A stretch of 64,000 nt of DNA from Acinetobacter lwoffii (GTDB lineage: Bacteria > Pseudomonadota > Gammaproteobacteria > Pseudomonadales > Moraxellaceae). The stretch covers positions 1-64,000 of the forward strand of contig NZ_JALJVC010000016.1 of the NCBI RefSeq assembly GCF_022967985.1. Direction: 5' to 3'. Of the stretch, positions 1 to 8,830 are shown one piece after another. Each line of letters begins with the position of its first letter. Within the stretch, counting starts at the first letter, position 1. A program made the translations under genes and the position numbers. The notes below the pieces were generated by a model. The model ran no database searches, was not told the DNA's origin, and saw only the letters and a program-made list of their open reading frames with translations.

Positions 1-251
1 AAACCTCGTCAGTTTCAAGCTCCAACCCAATTATTTAACGTTTCGTTTCATGCATTGCGTTGGTGTGCTGCGTATTCTATACAGTTTCAAAACGAGCGCA
101 AGGGCTTTTCTTAAAAATATTCAAAAAAACCAATCATGCGTTTATTTTTTAATCTGAAAGGCTATTTTTAACACTTTTTTTGCATTTTTCTAGCTAATTC
201 CGCATGAAAAGTTTAAGCAAATGTTAATTTTCTTGCCCTCATCTCATAAAA
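1..251. other. Intergenic, no gene recognised
   Basis: I see no convincing coding region or RNA gene here. The stretch is AT-rich. It may hold the promoter region of a gene lying left of the window, but nothing in view proves this. Confidence 0.4.
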
Positions 252-279
252 AAAGATCACCTTAATGGTGATCTTTTTG
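252..279. terminator. Hairpin terminator after DUF2057 gene
   Basis: The arms AAAGATCACC and GGTGATCTTT flank a TTAA loop. There is an A run on the left and a T run on the right, so it can work on both strands. On the minus strand it lies just after the stop of the gene at 298-912. Confidence 0.8.
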
Positions 280-297
280 ATTCTTCATCAAAATTTT

Positions 298-912
298 TTA
301 ATTTGCCTGTTCAGCGAGCCAAGTCATAAATTTTTGACGCTCAGCTTTAGAAGCCTTCTTCCATAATTGAATCAGCTGCTGATCATTCTGGTCTGCTGAG
401 TGAGTATATACAGCTGCAGGTTGATTAACTGCTGTCGCAGCTTTAGTTGTCATATCTACTTTTTTAGTCAACACTCGATTTCCAAACCATGGTTTCGCTG
501 CATCTTTAGCGCCCGTCTGCTGGACTAAGAGCTGATTTTTTGCATCATATAGACCAATAATGGGCTGATCTTTATATTTTTGCGCTGCATCAAAATCTTT
601 AGGCGCCTGAATGAGTGCTAAACGATAAGTTTCGCCCTCTTTAAGGCTTGGTGTTTTTACCGTAACCACACCCGACTTTAAAATGTCATGTGAATTGTCT
701 GAATGCTGGAAAAATTCGTTATAGCGTACACTGATCGCATTTACACCTGCATCCAAGCTATAACTCTGATTAGAACGCAATAGACCCGAGTTCACCTCCT
801 GATCATTTACGGCAACAATTTTTATTTCTTCAGGTACTGTGACGGTCACTGCCGAAAAAACTGATGTGCTAAACAGAAACACTGCTGCAGTTGCCGCAAT
901 ACGTAAATCCAT
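298..912 (-). CDS. DUF2057 family secreted protein
   Basis: This 204-residue protein begins with a signal peptide: a hydrophobic stretch at residues 5-20 ends near SVFSA. The rest matches the DUF2057 (YccT-like) family pattern as I know it: an early beta-rich part with LLRSNQSYSLDAGVNAISVRY, then a segment on tolerated values, then a helical C-terminus. Residues 175-204 are charged and helical (QLIQLWKKASKAERQKF). It is probably periplasmic. The molecular function of the family is unknown. It stands alone, with its own terminator at 252-279. Confidence 0.75.
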   Translation of the reverse strand: MDLRIAATAAVFLFSTSVFSAVTVTVPEEIKIVAVNDQEVNSGLLRSNQSYSLDAGVNAISVRYNEFFQHSDNSHDILKSGVVTVKTPSLKEGETYRLALIQAPKDFDAAQKYKDQPIIGLYDAKNQLLVQQTGAKDAAKPWFGNRVLTKKVDMTTKAATAVNQPAAVYTHSADQNDQQLIQLWKKASKAERQKFMTWLAEQAN

Positions 913-1073
913 ATCCTTTACTCATTTTTGGTTGTTTATTAAAAATTAGCCGCACTATGCCGCTTCTAAATGACAATCTTATGACAAAGGCTGGAGCGAT
1001 ACAGCCTGTGTTCTTAGCATTTATTTGGGTAAATATACCCCATCATATCCAAATACAACTCTAAGACATAAAA

Positions 1074-1099
1074 AAAGAAGCATCAAAGTGCTTCTTTTT
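1074..1099. terminator. Hairpin terminator after first nitroreductase gene
   Basis: The arms AAGAAGCA and TGCTTCTT close a six-base loop, with an A run before and a T run after. It lies just beyond the minus-strand stop at 1113. Confidence 0.75.
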
Positions 1100-1112
1100 A
1101 ATCTAAAACTAT

Positions 1113-1706
1113 TTATGCAAAGGTCTTAAAGCGTTCTGCATCATCCATAAAGGTTTTTTCACCTGCAGGAGCTTCAATCGAACCAAATACCAGTTGAGCG
1201 CGAAGCTTCCAGTGAGATGGTATTTCGAAAGTTTGTGCGACTTCTTCATCAATAATTGGATTATAGTGCTGTAATGAAGCACCGATATTTTTTTCTGCCA
1301 AAGCGGTCCAGGTTGCAAACTGTGCAATAGCGGAAGAATGCTCAGACCAGACCGGGAAGTTATCGGCATAGAGTGCGAACTGCTCCTGCATCGACTTCAC
1401 CACATTCTGATCTTCATAAAACAGTGCGGTACCATAACCTGCAGCAAAAGCATTGATCTTGCTATTGGTTGATTCAAATGCATCTGCTGAAACAAGGTCA
1501 CGTAAAGTTTCACGTACAATATGCCAGAAGGTATCATGTGATTGACCAAATAAAATCACCACACGCGAGGTTTGCGAGTTAAAAGATGACGGACTGTGCT
1601 TCACCGCATCTTTAATAATTCTCTCAATTTCTGTCTGATCCAGATCTACATTTTTTCCAATTGAATAAATGCTACGACGTTGTTTGATTTGATCTAAAAA
1701 TGCCAT
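1113..1706 (-). CDS. Nitroreductase family protein (paralogue 1)
   Basis: The 197-residue protein fits the short nitroreductase subgroup related to the yeast 'fatty acid repression mutant' proteins. These are FMN-dependent oxidoreductases acting on small substrates in the cytoplasm. Visible marks are the N-terminal KQRRSIYSIGK segment, which normally contacts the FMN phosphate, SPSSFNSQTSRVVIL around residue 40, and GASLQHYNP near residue 142. The true substrate cannot be read from sequence. A related gene follows upstream at 1903-2592, so this is a tandem pair. The 197-bp gap between them allows separate promoters. Confidence 0.8.
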   Translation of the reverse strand: MAFLDQIKQRRSIYSIGKNVDLDQTEIERIIKDAVKHSPSSFNSQTSRVVILFGQSHDTFWHIVRETLRDLVSADAFESTNSKINAFAAGYGTALFYEDQNVVKSMQEQFALYADNFPVWSEHSSAIAQFATWTALAEKNIGASLQHYNPIIDEEVAQTFEIPSHWKLRAQLVFGSIEAPAGEKTFMDDAERFKTFA

Positions 1707-1902
1707 GAACCCACCTCTGTATATTTTGATTATTTGAAAATCGATAAAGTCATATTACGTGCTTTAAACACCCAAGACAGGTGCATTTCGATAACAATGT
1801 GTTTTATTTATAGAACAATCAGATTTAGATCTGGGTAGCGTATTTGTATCTAATTTTATCCGCAGCTTCCATGCTGTCACATATAAAGTGTTCTATAAAC
1901 TT

Positions 1903-2592
1903 TTAATTAAATACTTTGAAACGATGCTGATCCGGTTTTTGTAATTTTGCTTCTACTGTTTGTTCAATTGACCCAAAGCAAAGTTGTGCGCGTAATAACC
2001 AGTTCTTTTCAATCTGAAAATGCTCTGCGACCCTTTCATCAATCAGTGGATTATAATGTTGCAAGAATGCTCCCAAACCAGAATCTGCCAGCGTCATCCA
2101 CACAGCAAATTGCGCCATACCGGAAGTTTGTTCCGACCACGCTGGAAAATCCTCACTATTTAATGGCATTTTCTTTTGCAATTGTTGAATCACGGCTTGA
2201 TCTTCATAAAACAAAACCGTGCCATAGGCAGCAGCACATTGATTCAACTTGATTTCCATCCCTTCGTAAATATATGCCGGCATATGCTGACGCTGTACCT
2301 GTTTCACAATTTCCCAGAATTGATGATGAGAATCTGCGAATAACACCACAATGCGCGTAGTTTGAGAATCATAAGCCGAAGGACAACTCCGCACTGCTTC
2401 CTGAATGATTTCGCCAAGATAAGCCTGACTAGAATGTACCCGCTTACCGAGTTGATCGATACTACGGCGCTTTTTCAATTGATCGACAAAAGTCAATTCT
2501 AAATCATCATTCAGTTTATTTTTTCTTGAAAATTTAAAATCCTTGGTTATATCGCTTGTTAATACCTGACCAATCTTATTTAGCAATGCCAT
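1903..2592 (-). CDS. Nitroreductase family protein (paralogue 2)
   Basis: This 229-residue paralogue of the 1113-1706 protein repeats the same landmarks in order: KKRRSIDQLGKRV, CPSAYDSQTTRIVVLF, YGTVLFYEDQ and GAFLQHYNPLID. It carries about 33 extra N-terminal residues (MALLNKIGQVLTSDITKDF and on) that the neighbour lacks. The extension has no clear signal peptide. An FMN-dependent reductase is expected; the substrate is unknown. The pair looks like an old tandem duplication, because the two proteins differ at many positions. Confidence 0.78.
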   Translation of the reverse strand: MALLNKIGQVLTSDITKDFKFSRKNKLNDDLELTFVDQLKKRRSIDQLGKRVHSSQAYLGEIIQEAVRSCPSAYDSQTTRIVVLFADSHHQFWEIVKQVQRQHMPAYIYEGMEIKLNQCAAAYGTVLFYEDQAVIQQLQKKMPLNSEDFPAWSEQTSGMAQFAVWMTLADSGLGAFLQHYNPLIDERVAEHFQIEKNWLLRAQLCFGSIEQTVEAKLQKPDQHRFKVFN

Positions 2593-2714
2593 TTTCTACC
2601 CCACAAAAAACAAGCCAAATCAGCTTAGAGAATCCCCTACAATTATAAGGCCTTTATTAAGATAGGCAGATTTAGTGGTGGTTTTACTGTCGGTTTTTAC
2701 AACACTCGAACTGG

Positions 2715-2750
2715 CTAAAAACAATAAACTCCGCACTTGGCGGAGTTTAT
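2715..2750 (-). terminator. ftsY terminator
   Basis: The arms ATAAACTCCGC and GCGGAGTTTAT (2724-2734 and 2740-2750) close a five-base loop. Read on the minus strand, the stem is followed by TTGTTTTTAG. It lies 20 bases past the ftsY stop. Confidence 0.75.
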
Positions 2751-2769
2751 GTGAAGCATTGCGCATTAT

Positions 2770-3873
2770 TTATTTTTCAGTTTCAAATAATGCAGCAACA
2801 AAAGATTTGGCAGAGAATGGACGCAAGTCATCAATTTTTTCACCGACACCAATAAAGCGAATCGGCACATGAGTACGACTGGCGATATTAAACAGTACAC
2901 CACCTTTGGCAGTCCCATCAAGTTTGGTAATAGTTAAGCCCGTCAAGCCTACCGCCTCATCAAACATCTCGACCTGATTAATGGCATTCTGGCCAGTACC
3001 GGCATCGACCACCAACATCACTTCATGCGGTGCAGTGGCATCAATTTTCTGCATCACACGTTTTACTTTAGTCAATTCCTGCATCAAATGACCTTTGTTA
3101 TGCAAACGGCCCGCTGTGTCTGCAATCAATACATCCACGCCTTTGGCACGCGCACTTTCAAAAGCATCGAAAATCACTGAAGCTGAATCTGCACCATGAC
3201 CCTGAGCAACAACCGCAATATTATTACGCTCACCCCAGATCTGTAGCTGTTCCGTTGCAGCTGCACGGAAAGTATCGCCTGCTGCCAACATGACAGTCTT
3301 GCCTTCACCTTGCAGACGCTTTGCCAACTTGCCAATGGTAGTCGTTTTACCGACACCATTCACACCAACCACCAGAATCACATAAGGCGATTTATTCGGA
3401 TCAATATGCAGCGGTTTTACTCGTGGTGCCAATAAAGCCACCAGTTCTTCCTGAAGCGCTTTATAGAGTGAATGCGAGTAGATCAAATCACCACGTGCTG
3501 TACGTTCAGTTAGGTTAGCAATAATGGTCTTGGTTGCTTCCACGCCAATATCTGCTACCAGAAGCTGCTCTTCGACTTCTTCTAATAATTCATCATCAAT
3601 TTCTTTACCGCCAATCAGGATATTGACCATCCCATCGGCAAGGTTTTTACGGGTTTTGGTTAAACCCACTTTCATACGGCTAAAGAAGCCACCTTTCGCC
3701 GCAGAATCTTCATTTTCAGTTTCTGTTTCGACAGGTGCAGAAACTACAGCTGTTTCGCTTGGCGTTTCTACAATAGGCACATTGACCGCAGGTAAGCTCG
3801 GTAATGTGACATCATCATCTCCGATATCAGCATCAATCAAAAATTTGTTTTGCCCATTAGATTGCTGTTGCAT
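2770..3873 (-). CDS. ftsY: Signal recognition particle receptor FtsY
   Basis: FtsY is the SRP receptor GTPase that docks ribosome-nascent chain complexes to the SecYEG translocon at the inner membrane. The 367-residue protein has an acidic N-terminal A domain (about residues 15-60, rich in E and D), then the four-helix N domain, then the G domain. G-domain motifs are GVNGVGKT at 170-177, DTAGR at 252-256 and TKLDG at 316-320, all intact. The A domain is short compared with E. coli FtsY. It stands alone here with its own terminator. The divergent M16 peptidase pair beside ftsY is an arrangement I associate with several gammaproteobacteria. Confidence 0.97.
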   Translation of the reverse strand: MQQQSNGQNKFLIDADIGDDDVTLPSLPAVNVPIVETPSETAVVSAPVETETENEDSAAKGGFFSRMKVGLTKTRKNLADGMVNILIGGKEIDDELLEEVEEQLLVADIGVEATKTIIANLTERTARGDLIYSHSLYKALQEELVALLAPRVKPLHIDPNKSPYVILVVGVNGVGKTTTIGKLAKRLQGEGKTVMLAAGDTFRAAATEQLQIWGERNNIAVVAQGHGADSASVIFDAFESARAKGVDVLIADTAGRLHNKGHLMQELTKVKRVMQKIDATAPHEVMLVVDAGTGQNAINQVEMFDEAVGLTGLTITKLDGTAKGGVLFNIASRTHVPIRFIGVGEKIDDLRPFSAKSFVAALFETEK

Positions 3874-4050
3874 GCCGAATCCTTGAAAAGCATTGCGTTA
3901 AAAACCCAGATTCTACCATAACTTGCCTGCTTTGCAGCTAGCAATGCAAATGCTGGACAAACATACCAAAAAGCTACAGCTCTCGGTTGCTTTTAAGCAC
4001 ACATTTATTAAAAATAACCCTAAATACAAATGCCTATTTCAGGAGATCTA

Positions 4051-5457
4051 GTGTTCATCACCTTTTTGACTATCTCCTCTTTCTCGCAAATGATCAAACA
4101 GACGCTTTATCCACTCAGCGCTGTCTTACTCAGTCTGACTTTTAGTACGGCTCAGGCACAAACCCGAAGCGAATTATCACGGACTACTTTTGAAACCACT
4201 TTAAGTAACGGTTTAAAAGTCATTATTCGGGAAGACCATCGTGCGCCCATGGTAATGACACAAATCTGGTACAAAGTTGGCAGCAGCGATGAATCTGGAA
4301 ATATTCTGGGGGTATCACATGCGCTTGAACACATGATGTTCAAAGGCACTCATAAAGTGCCAAATGATGAATTTACCCGTCTTAGCCGGATTTATGGCGG
4401 CAGTATCAATGCAGCCACCTTTACCAATTACACCAATTATTATCAGCTCTATCCTAAGGCTTATTTCCCTATGGCCTTGGAACTCGAGTCTGATCGTATG
4501 AGTAATTTACTGCTTCGACAGCAGGACTTCGAGCCAGAAATTAAAGTCGTCATGGAAGAACGGCGCCAGCGTACCGATGACAATCCGCGTGCGCAAGCCT
4601 TTGAACGGTTTAAATGGATCAGTTATCCGACCAGCCATTATCGCCAGCCGGTGATTGGACACATGAAAACCCTGAATAATATTCAGTTGAATGACGTCAA
4701 AAAATGGTATCGGGACTGGTACAGTCCGAATAATGCCATTCTGGTGATTGTTGGAAATGTAGAATCTGAAGCTGCTTTGGCTCAGGTAAAAAAATATTTT
4801 GCTGACATTCCCTCACGCCCAATACCAGCACGCAATGATGTACTAGAGTTTGAGCGTTTGGGCTATCGACATATGGAAATTAATAGCAATGTTCAGGTGC
4901 CCAATCTGTACATGACCTGGAATGTAAAATCCCTTGGCACTGCCAAAACTCCCCAAGATGCTTATGCCTTGACCATTATTCGCAGTCTTTTGGACAGTGG
5001 CATTTCTTCGCGCCTGCAAGACCGATTGGTACGTGATCGTAAAATTCTGACCTCTGTCAGCGTTTCTTATGATCCCTATAATCGCGGCGACAGCCTGTTT
5101 GGTATTTCTGCCTTACCTGCGCCGAGCATCTCTTTGCAAGAAGCACAACAAGCAATTCAGGATGAAGTGGATTTACTTAAAACTACAGCGATGACCCAAC
5201 AGGAAGTGGATCGTATCAGTACCCGCTTTATTTCCAATTTGATCTATAGCCAGGATGATATTGCCGGACAAGCCAAAATGATTGGAAATCTAGAGGTCAA
5301 TGGCTTGAGTTATCGCCTGATGGATGAATTACCGAAACACTTTGAAAGTGTCAGCGTTCAGGATATCCAGCGTGTCGCAAACGCCTATTTTGTACGTGAA
5401 AATCTCAGCACGCTTTATCTCTCTCCTGAACAAAACACCCAGCAACGGGGATTATAA
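4051..5457 (+). CDS. M16 zinc peptidase (catalytic partner)
   Basis: This is a pitrilysin/insulinase-type M16 zinc metallopeptidase with a signal peptide, so probably periplasmic. The inverted zinc motif HALEH (in HALEHMMFKG) is intact, and the downstream glutamate region EIKVVMEERRQ supplies the third ligand. I chose GTG 4051 because AGGAG sits five bases upstream. ATG 4090 (MIKQTLYPLSAVLL) would give a more compact signal peptide but has no visible ribosome binding site, and ATG 4030 also lacks one. The stop overlaps the next gene's ATG by one base (TAATG). That gene is the inactive-type partner, so a two-subunit peptidase is likely. Confidence 0.88.
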   Translation: MFITFLTISSFSQMIKQTLYPLSAVLLSLTFSTAQAQTRSELSRTTFETTLSNGLKVIIREDHRAPMVMTQIWYKVGSSDESGNILGVSHALEHMMFKGTHKVPNDEFTRLSRIYGGSINAATFTNYTNYYQLYPKAYFPMALELESDRMSNLLLRQQDFEPEIKVVMEERRQRTDDNPRAQAFERFKWISYPTSHYRQPVIGHMKTLNNIQLNDVKKWYRDWYSPNNAILVIVGNVESEAALAQVKKYFADIPSRPIPARNDVLEFERLGYRHMEINSNVQVPNLYMTWNVKSLGTAKTPQDAYALTIIRSLLDSGISSRLQDRLVRDRKILTSVSVSYDPYNRGDSLFGISALPAPSISLQEAQQAIQDEVDLLKTTAMTQQEVDRISTRFISNLIYSQDDIAGQAKMIGNLEVNGLSYRLMDELPKHFESVSVQDIQRVANAYFVRENLSTLYLSPEQNTQQRGL

Positions 5458-7031
5458 TGCTTCAACTTCGTTCATTTTTGCTTATTTCAATTTTAAGTCT
5501 TAGCTCGGCTACCCATGCAGAAAACTATCTGGATCCCCAGCCTAACCAAAATGATAATCCGAGTCAGTTACAGTCTATCCCTTTGCTGCAAAGCTTAAAA
5601 AATATTAATCAGCAACGGGATTTTCAGGCGCCTTATATTCATGATCTAAACAATCGCTACAAAGTACGCACGCTGTTTGTTGAAACGCAAGATCTTCCCA
5701 TGGTAGATATCCAGCTGACCTTTAATGCCGGTTCGGCCCGTGATCAGGAAATTGCCAAAGGCCTATATGGTCTATCCAATATGGCAGCTAAGTTGATGCG
5801 TGAAGGAACCGACAAATATAGCGCCAATCAGGTGGCGGAAGTTTTTGACCAAACCGGAGCACAATTCAGCGTACAAGCCTATCGGGATATGTTTGTGGTT
5901 CGTCTGCGTACGCTTTCAGACCCGGAAAAACTGGAACCCGCATTGGGCATGCTGATGGAGGTTCTCAAGAATGCATCATTTAAACCATCCAGCATTAATC
6001 TGGCTTTAAGCAATACCCAAGTGGGACAAAAACAGCTGCAGGAAAATCCAAGCCGACTCATGGATATCCGTTTTTATCGTGCCCTATATGGTCAACACCC
6101 TTATGCAGAACCAATCACTGGTACCCAAGGCAGTACCAAGAAAATTAACGCAGAATTATTGAAAAAATTTCGTGATCAGTTTTTGGTGGCGCAAAATATG
6201 AATATTTCCATTACTGGAAAACTCAGCCCGAAACAGGCACTGGAACTGTCTGAACGCATTGCCGGTAATTTACCCCAAGGGCAAAAAGCAGTGCGATTGC
6301 CACAACCTGAAACTCAATCTGGTTTTGAAGTGGTACATCTACCCTATAACTCGTCTCAGGCGCATGTCACCTTTGGGCATTTAGGCCCAACTCGCTTTAC
6401 TGAAGATAAACTGGCTTTAGAGGTCGCCAATCGCATGTTTGGCGGTAGCGGATTTAATGCGGTATTGATGCAGGAACTGCGGGTGAAACGTGGTTTTACT
6501 TATGGCGCTTATAGTTCGTTGAGCTTTAGTCAGGCACCGGGCTTATTCAGCTTTAAGTATTCCACGCGTCAGGATCAACTGCTAGACAGCATTCAGGTCG
6601 CACATCAAGCATTTATCCACTTTGTCAGCCAACCTATTGATACTCAGCGTCTGGAAGAAACCAAAGCAGGCATGTTACGTGCTTTTCCTAATAATTACAG
6701 CAGTAATGCCACCATTAATGCCCAGCTAGGCAATATGGGTTTTTATAGTGAGCAAACTGATTATTTATCCAGTTATCCAGAACGCTTGGCTAAAATCACA
6801 GCGGCAGATGTACAAAATGCAGTGCGCAAGCATTTTCATCCTGATCGCTTAACCCTAGTCGTCGTCAACAAAGAACTGGATCAAAATGCCTTGAAAATGC
6901 GTTTGGAGCGAAATTTAATGGATGCCAATTATTACTTACCAACAAACCCTATGCCTAAGGCATCTCCACAGAGACCGGCGGAAGCTGACGTGCCCGAAGT
7001 GATTCCTGCTGATAAGCCTGCATCAATTTAA
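5457..7031 (+). CDS. M16 peptidase-like protein, non-catalytic partner
   Basis: The 524-residue protein has an N-terminal signal peptide (hydrophobic residues 5-18, ending ATHA) and two M16-type halves. The position of the HxxEH motif reads YGLSNMAAKLMREG, so zinc ligands are missing. The arginine/tyrosine stretch LRVKRGFTYGAYSSL near residue 340 is kept. In paired M16 enzymes one subunit holds zinc and the other contributes this R/Y pair. The order and the one-base overlap with the catalytic gene match that scheme. The last 77 bases overlap a convergent small gene on the other strand. Confidence 0.85.
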   Translation: MLQLRSFLLISILSLSSATHAENYLDPQPNQNDNPSQLQSIPLLQSLKNINQQRDFQAPYIHDLNNRYKVRTLFVETQDLPMVDIQLTFNAGSARDQEIAKGLYGLSNMAAKLMREGTDKYSANQVAEVFDQTGAQFSVQAYRDMFVVRLRTLSDPEKLEPALGMLMEVLKNASFKPSSINLALSNTQVGQKQLQENPSRLMDIRFYRALYGQHPYAEPITGTQGSTKKINAELLKKFRDQFLVAQNMNISITGKLSPKQALELSERIAGNLPQGQKAVRLPQPETQSGFEVVHLPYNSSQAHVTFGHLGPTRFTEDKLALEVANRMFGGSGFNAVLMQELRVKRGFTYGAYSSLSFSQAPGLFSFKYSTRQDQLLDSIQVAHQAFIHFVSQPIDTQRLEETKAGMLRAFPNNYSSNATINAQLGNMGFYSEQTDYLSSYPERLAKITAADVQNAVRKHFHPDRLTLVVVNKELDQNALKMRLERNLMDANYYLPTNPMPKASPQRPAEADVPEVIPADKPASI

Positions 7032-7278
7032 GATATTGCCCACGACGGATATGCTGCTGCTCTAACAAGGCGAGTGCCATATCTTGAGTTTGGGGAAGGT
7101 TTTGCTGTTTAGACAGTTGCTGAATCTGAGTCACTTGGGAAAGGCTAAGCGGACGATATAAAGCAAATGCGGCTAAAAGTAGAATGACCGCAATAATAAA
7201 AATAACCACACTGTTATAAATCTGTTCCAGTTTGATTCGGCTGAAAAATTGGCTTAGTTTTTCTGTATCTATAGACAT
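6955..7278 (-). CDS. Small membrane protein, unknown function
   Basis: I do not recognise this 107-residue protein. It has one clear transmembrane helix (about residues 22-42, VVIFIIAVILLLAAFALY). A polar helical part rich in glutamine follows. Its 3' end overlaps the end of the convergent M16 gene by 77 bases, which is unusual. The open frame and the well-formed membrane segment support it being real. Its first bases are followed upstream by an inverted repeat around 7283-7303 (ACTACCTC...GAGGTAGT) that might be a leader or operator. Confidence 0.6.
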   Translation of the reverse strand: MSIDTEKLSQFFSRIKLEQIYNSVVIFIIAVILLLAAFALYRPLSLSQVTQIQQLSKQQNLPQTQDMALALLEQQHIRRGQYLKLMQAYQQESLRARQLPPVSVEMP

Positions 7279-7376
7279 ACACTACCTCAGGTTAGAGGTA
7301 GTGTATGGTCGCAGTTACATAAGTTCAAGTCAGCGCACTGAATATTCATAAGAGCTGAATCCTGCTATTTCGAGGA

Positions 7377-7739
7377 CTAATTCATTATTCTGGTAATAAT
7401 TGTTGAATACAGTACCAATGCAACAACAAGCAATACCAGTGCAATTGCAAATTTACTTAAGCCGGCTTCTGCTTCAGGCGGATGTAAGCGATCCTCATCT
7501 GCAATGCGGACCAGCTCACCATTATAGAGTTTATAAAACTGCTCACGCTGGTTTTCGTCCAGCGCCCGGGTAAAGTCGTAGACTTCTTTACGTTGTGCCA
7601 GCCCATAATCACCTAGATGGGTATATTTACTGAATATAGCTTGATCGAGTTTTTTACGATGCAAATCGGCAAGTTCCATAATTTGACCTGCAGTCGGAGG
7701 CATATCAAATTTCACACCATCTAAAGTTCTTGTCATCAT
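7377..7739 (-). CDS. Small tail-anchored membrane protein, unknown
   Basis: This 120-residue protein has a soluble helical body and a single transmembrane helix near the C-terminus (about residues 94-115, KFAIALVLLVVALVLYSTII), so it looks tail-anchored in the inner membrane. The body contains LADLHRKKLDQAIFSKYTHLGDYGL and FTRALDENQREQFYKLYNGEL. I do not recognise a family. GGAG-like bases (AAGGAGAAGGCC) precede the ATG. It diverges from the Sel1-like gene at 7961 across an AT-rich region full of palindromes. Confidence 0.65.
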   Translation of the reverse strand: MMTRTLDGVKFDMPPTAGQIMELADLHRKKLDQAIFSKYTHLGDYGLAQRKEVYDFTRALDENQREQFYKLYNGELVRIADEDRLHPPEAEAGLSKFAIALVLLVVALVLYSTIITRIMN

Positions 7740-7800
7740 GGCCTTCTCCTTATTGTTTGCTATCCATTTACAATGTAGCTTAATAATATTTATAGTTGTG

Positions 7801-7925
7801 TATAGTTTAATCAGTTAAACTATAACTGAAGTAAACAAATAAAATCGAATAGTTGACTTTTCCATTATTTTGTAATATTAGTTTAACAATACTAATTTAT
7901 ATTTGTATTTAGACTAAATAGTCTA
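7801..7925. promoter_or_regulatory. Cluster of three palindromes between divergent genes
   Basis: There are three inverted repeats. At 7801-7824 the arms TATAGTTTAA and TTAAACTATA flank TCAG. At 7877-7896 the arms ATTAGT and ACTAAT flank eight bases. At 7910-7925 the arms TAGACTA and TAGTCTA flank AA. All share a TAGT...ACTA character. TTGACT at 7853-7858 could be a -35 element for the plus-strand gene. The function as operators is inferred. Confidence 0.5.
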
Positions 7926-7960
7926 TCCTGTAATCATAATTAAAATTAAGGAGTTTTTAT

Positions 7961-8194
7961 ATGATACAACAACTCTCTCAACACGATCTGGAACATCTGT
8001 ACGCAGATGCCGTGAATACCATTCAATCGCAAATGAACTTTGCTGATGCGGTAAAACAGCTTGAAGAAGCCGCTCGTGCAGGCCATGGTAAAGCAGCGCT
8101 CTTTTTAGCAGAACTTTATTATCAAGGTTTCCGTGTAGAACGAGATTCACTCAAAGCCCAGTACTGGCAAAACATGGCCACCATGCAAGCATAA
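7961..8194 (+). CDS. Sel1/TPR-like short repeat protein
   Basis: A 77-residue cytoplasmic protein made of little more than one Sel1-like helical hairpin. FADAVKQLEEAARAGHGKAALFLAELYYQGFRVERD carries the typical A-x-G-H-x-x-A and LxxLYxxG spacing, followed by SLKAQYWQNMA. Sel1 repeats mediate protein-protein contacts; no partner can be named. AAGGAG stands seven bases or so before the ATG. The gene is monocistronic, with a hairpin terminator directly after the stop. Confidence 0.72.
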   Translation: MIQQLSQHDLEHLYADAVNTIQSQMNFADAVKQLEEAARAGHGKAALFLAELYYQGFRVERDSLKAQYWQNMATMQA

Positions 8195-8197
8195 AGA

Positions 8198-8224
8198 AAC
8201 GTCACCTAGGTGGCGTTTTTTTCA
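8198..8224 (+). terminator. Terminator of Sel1-like gene
   Basis: AACGTCACC and GGTGGCGTT pair around a two-base TA loop, with one G-T wobble. A run of T follows. It begins four bases past the stop codon. Confidence 0.82.
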
Positions 8225-8345
8225 GTCCTTTTTTCAATAAATAGCAATCAATACATATTTTCTTACGAATCCTTGCAAAGCTGAAACAGTAATTTCATAT
8301 AAAGTTCCTAGAATAGAGCCTGAACTCCAATAGCACTTTATTCTA

Positions 8346-8726
8346 ATGAAACCACGAAAAATTATTCAAATTGATCCGATCTGCAAAAACTTTCTGTTAA
8401 AGATCACGATGCTTAAATCTTTGATGAATTGTGGCGAGCTATGGGGCGCATATCACCAAGGCTGGGCGATGATGCGTGACCAGGAAGATTGTATCTTTCC
8501 ATTCTGGCTCAATCCGCTGGATGCTAAAAATTATGCCCAGCAACATTGGCCGGATTACATTCCACGTAAAATCAATTCTGAAGATTTTGAAAATGCATTA
8601 TTGCCGACCCTGTCGCGACTGAATGTTACGCCAGCGCTGTTCAACACCAATGGAACCAAACTCAAACTGACTGCTGCACAGATGCGTCATCTGTTTTTTT
8701 CGCAACAAAGACTGCACATTGCTTAA
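8346..8726 (+). CDS. DUF2750 domain protein
   Basis: The 126-residue protein matches the DUF2750 pattern: an aromatic-rich core with GELWGAYHQGWAMMRD and a conserved FPFWLNPLDAKNYAQQHWPDYIPRKI segment split by short acidic parts. The family is small, cytoplasmic and of unknown function. Two starts are possible: ATG 8346 gives the full length, and ATG 8409 (MLKSLMNCGE) would remove 21 residues of basic leader. No clear ribosome binding site decides this. No operon partner is in view. Confidence 0.7.
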   Translation: MKPRKIIQIDPICKNFLLKITMLKSLMNCGELWGAYHQGWAMMRDQEDCIFPFWLNPLDAKNYAQQHWPDYIPRKINSEDFENALLPTLSRLNVTPALFNTNGTKLKLTAAQMRHLFFSQQRLHIA

Positions 8727-8830
8727 ATAACATGCTATTTATAAAGACTAAAACCTAAACACTTAGAGATGTTCAGGTTGAATACATACTCTAGGATTAA
8801 TAATAAATTGACCAATAAGGATGATTAAGC

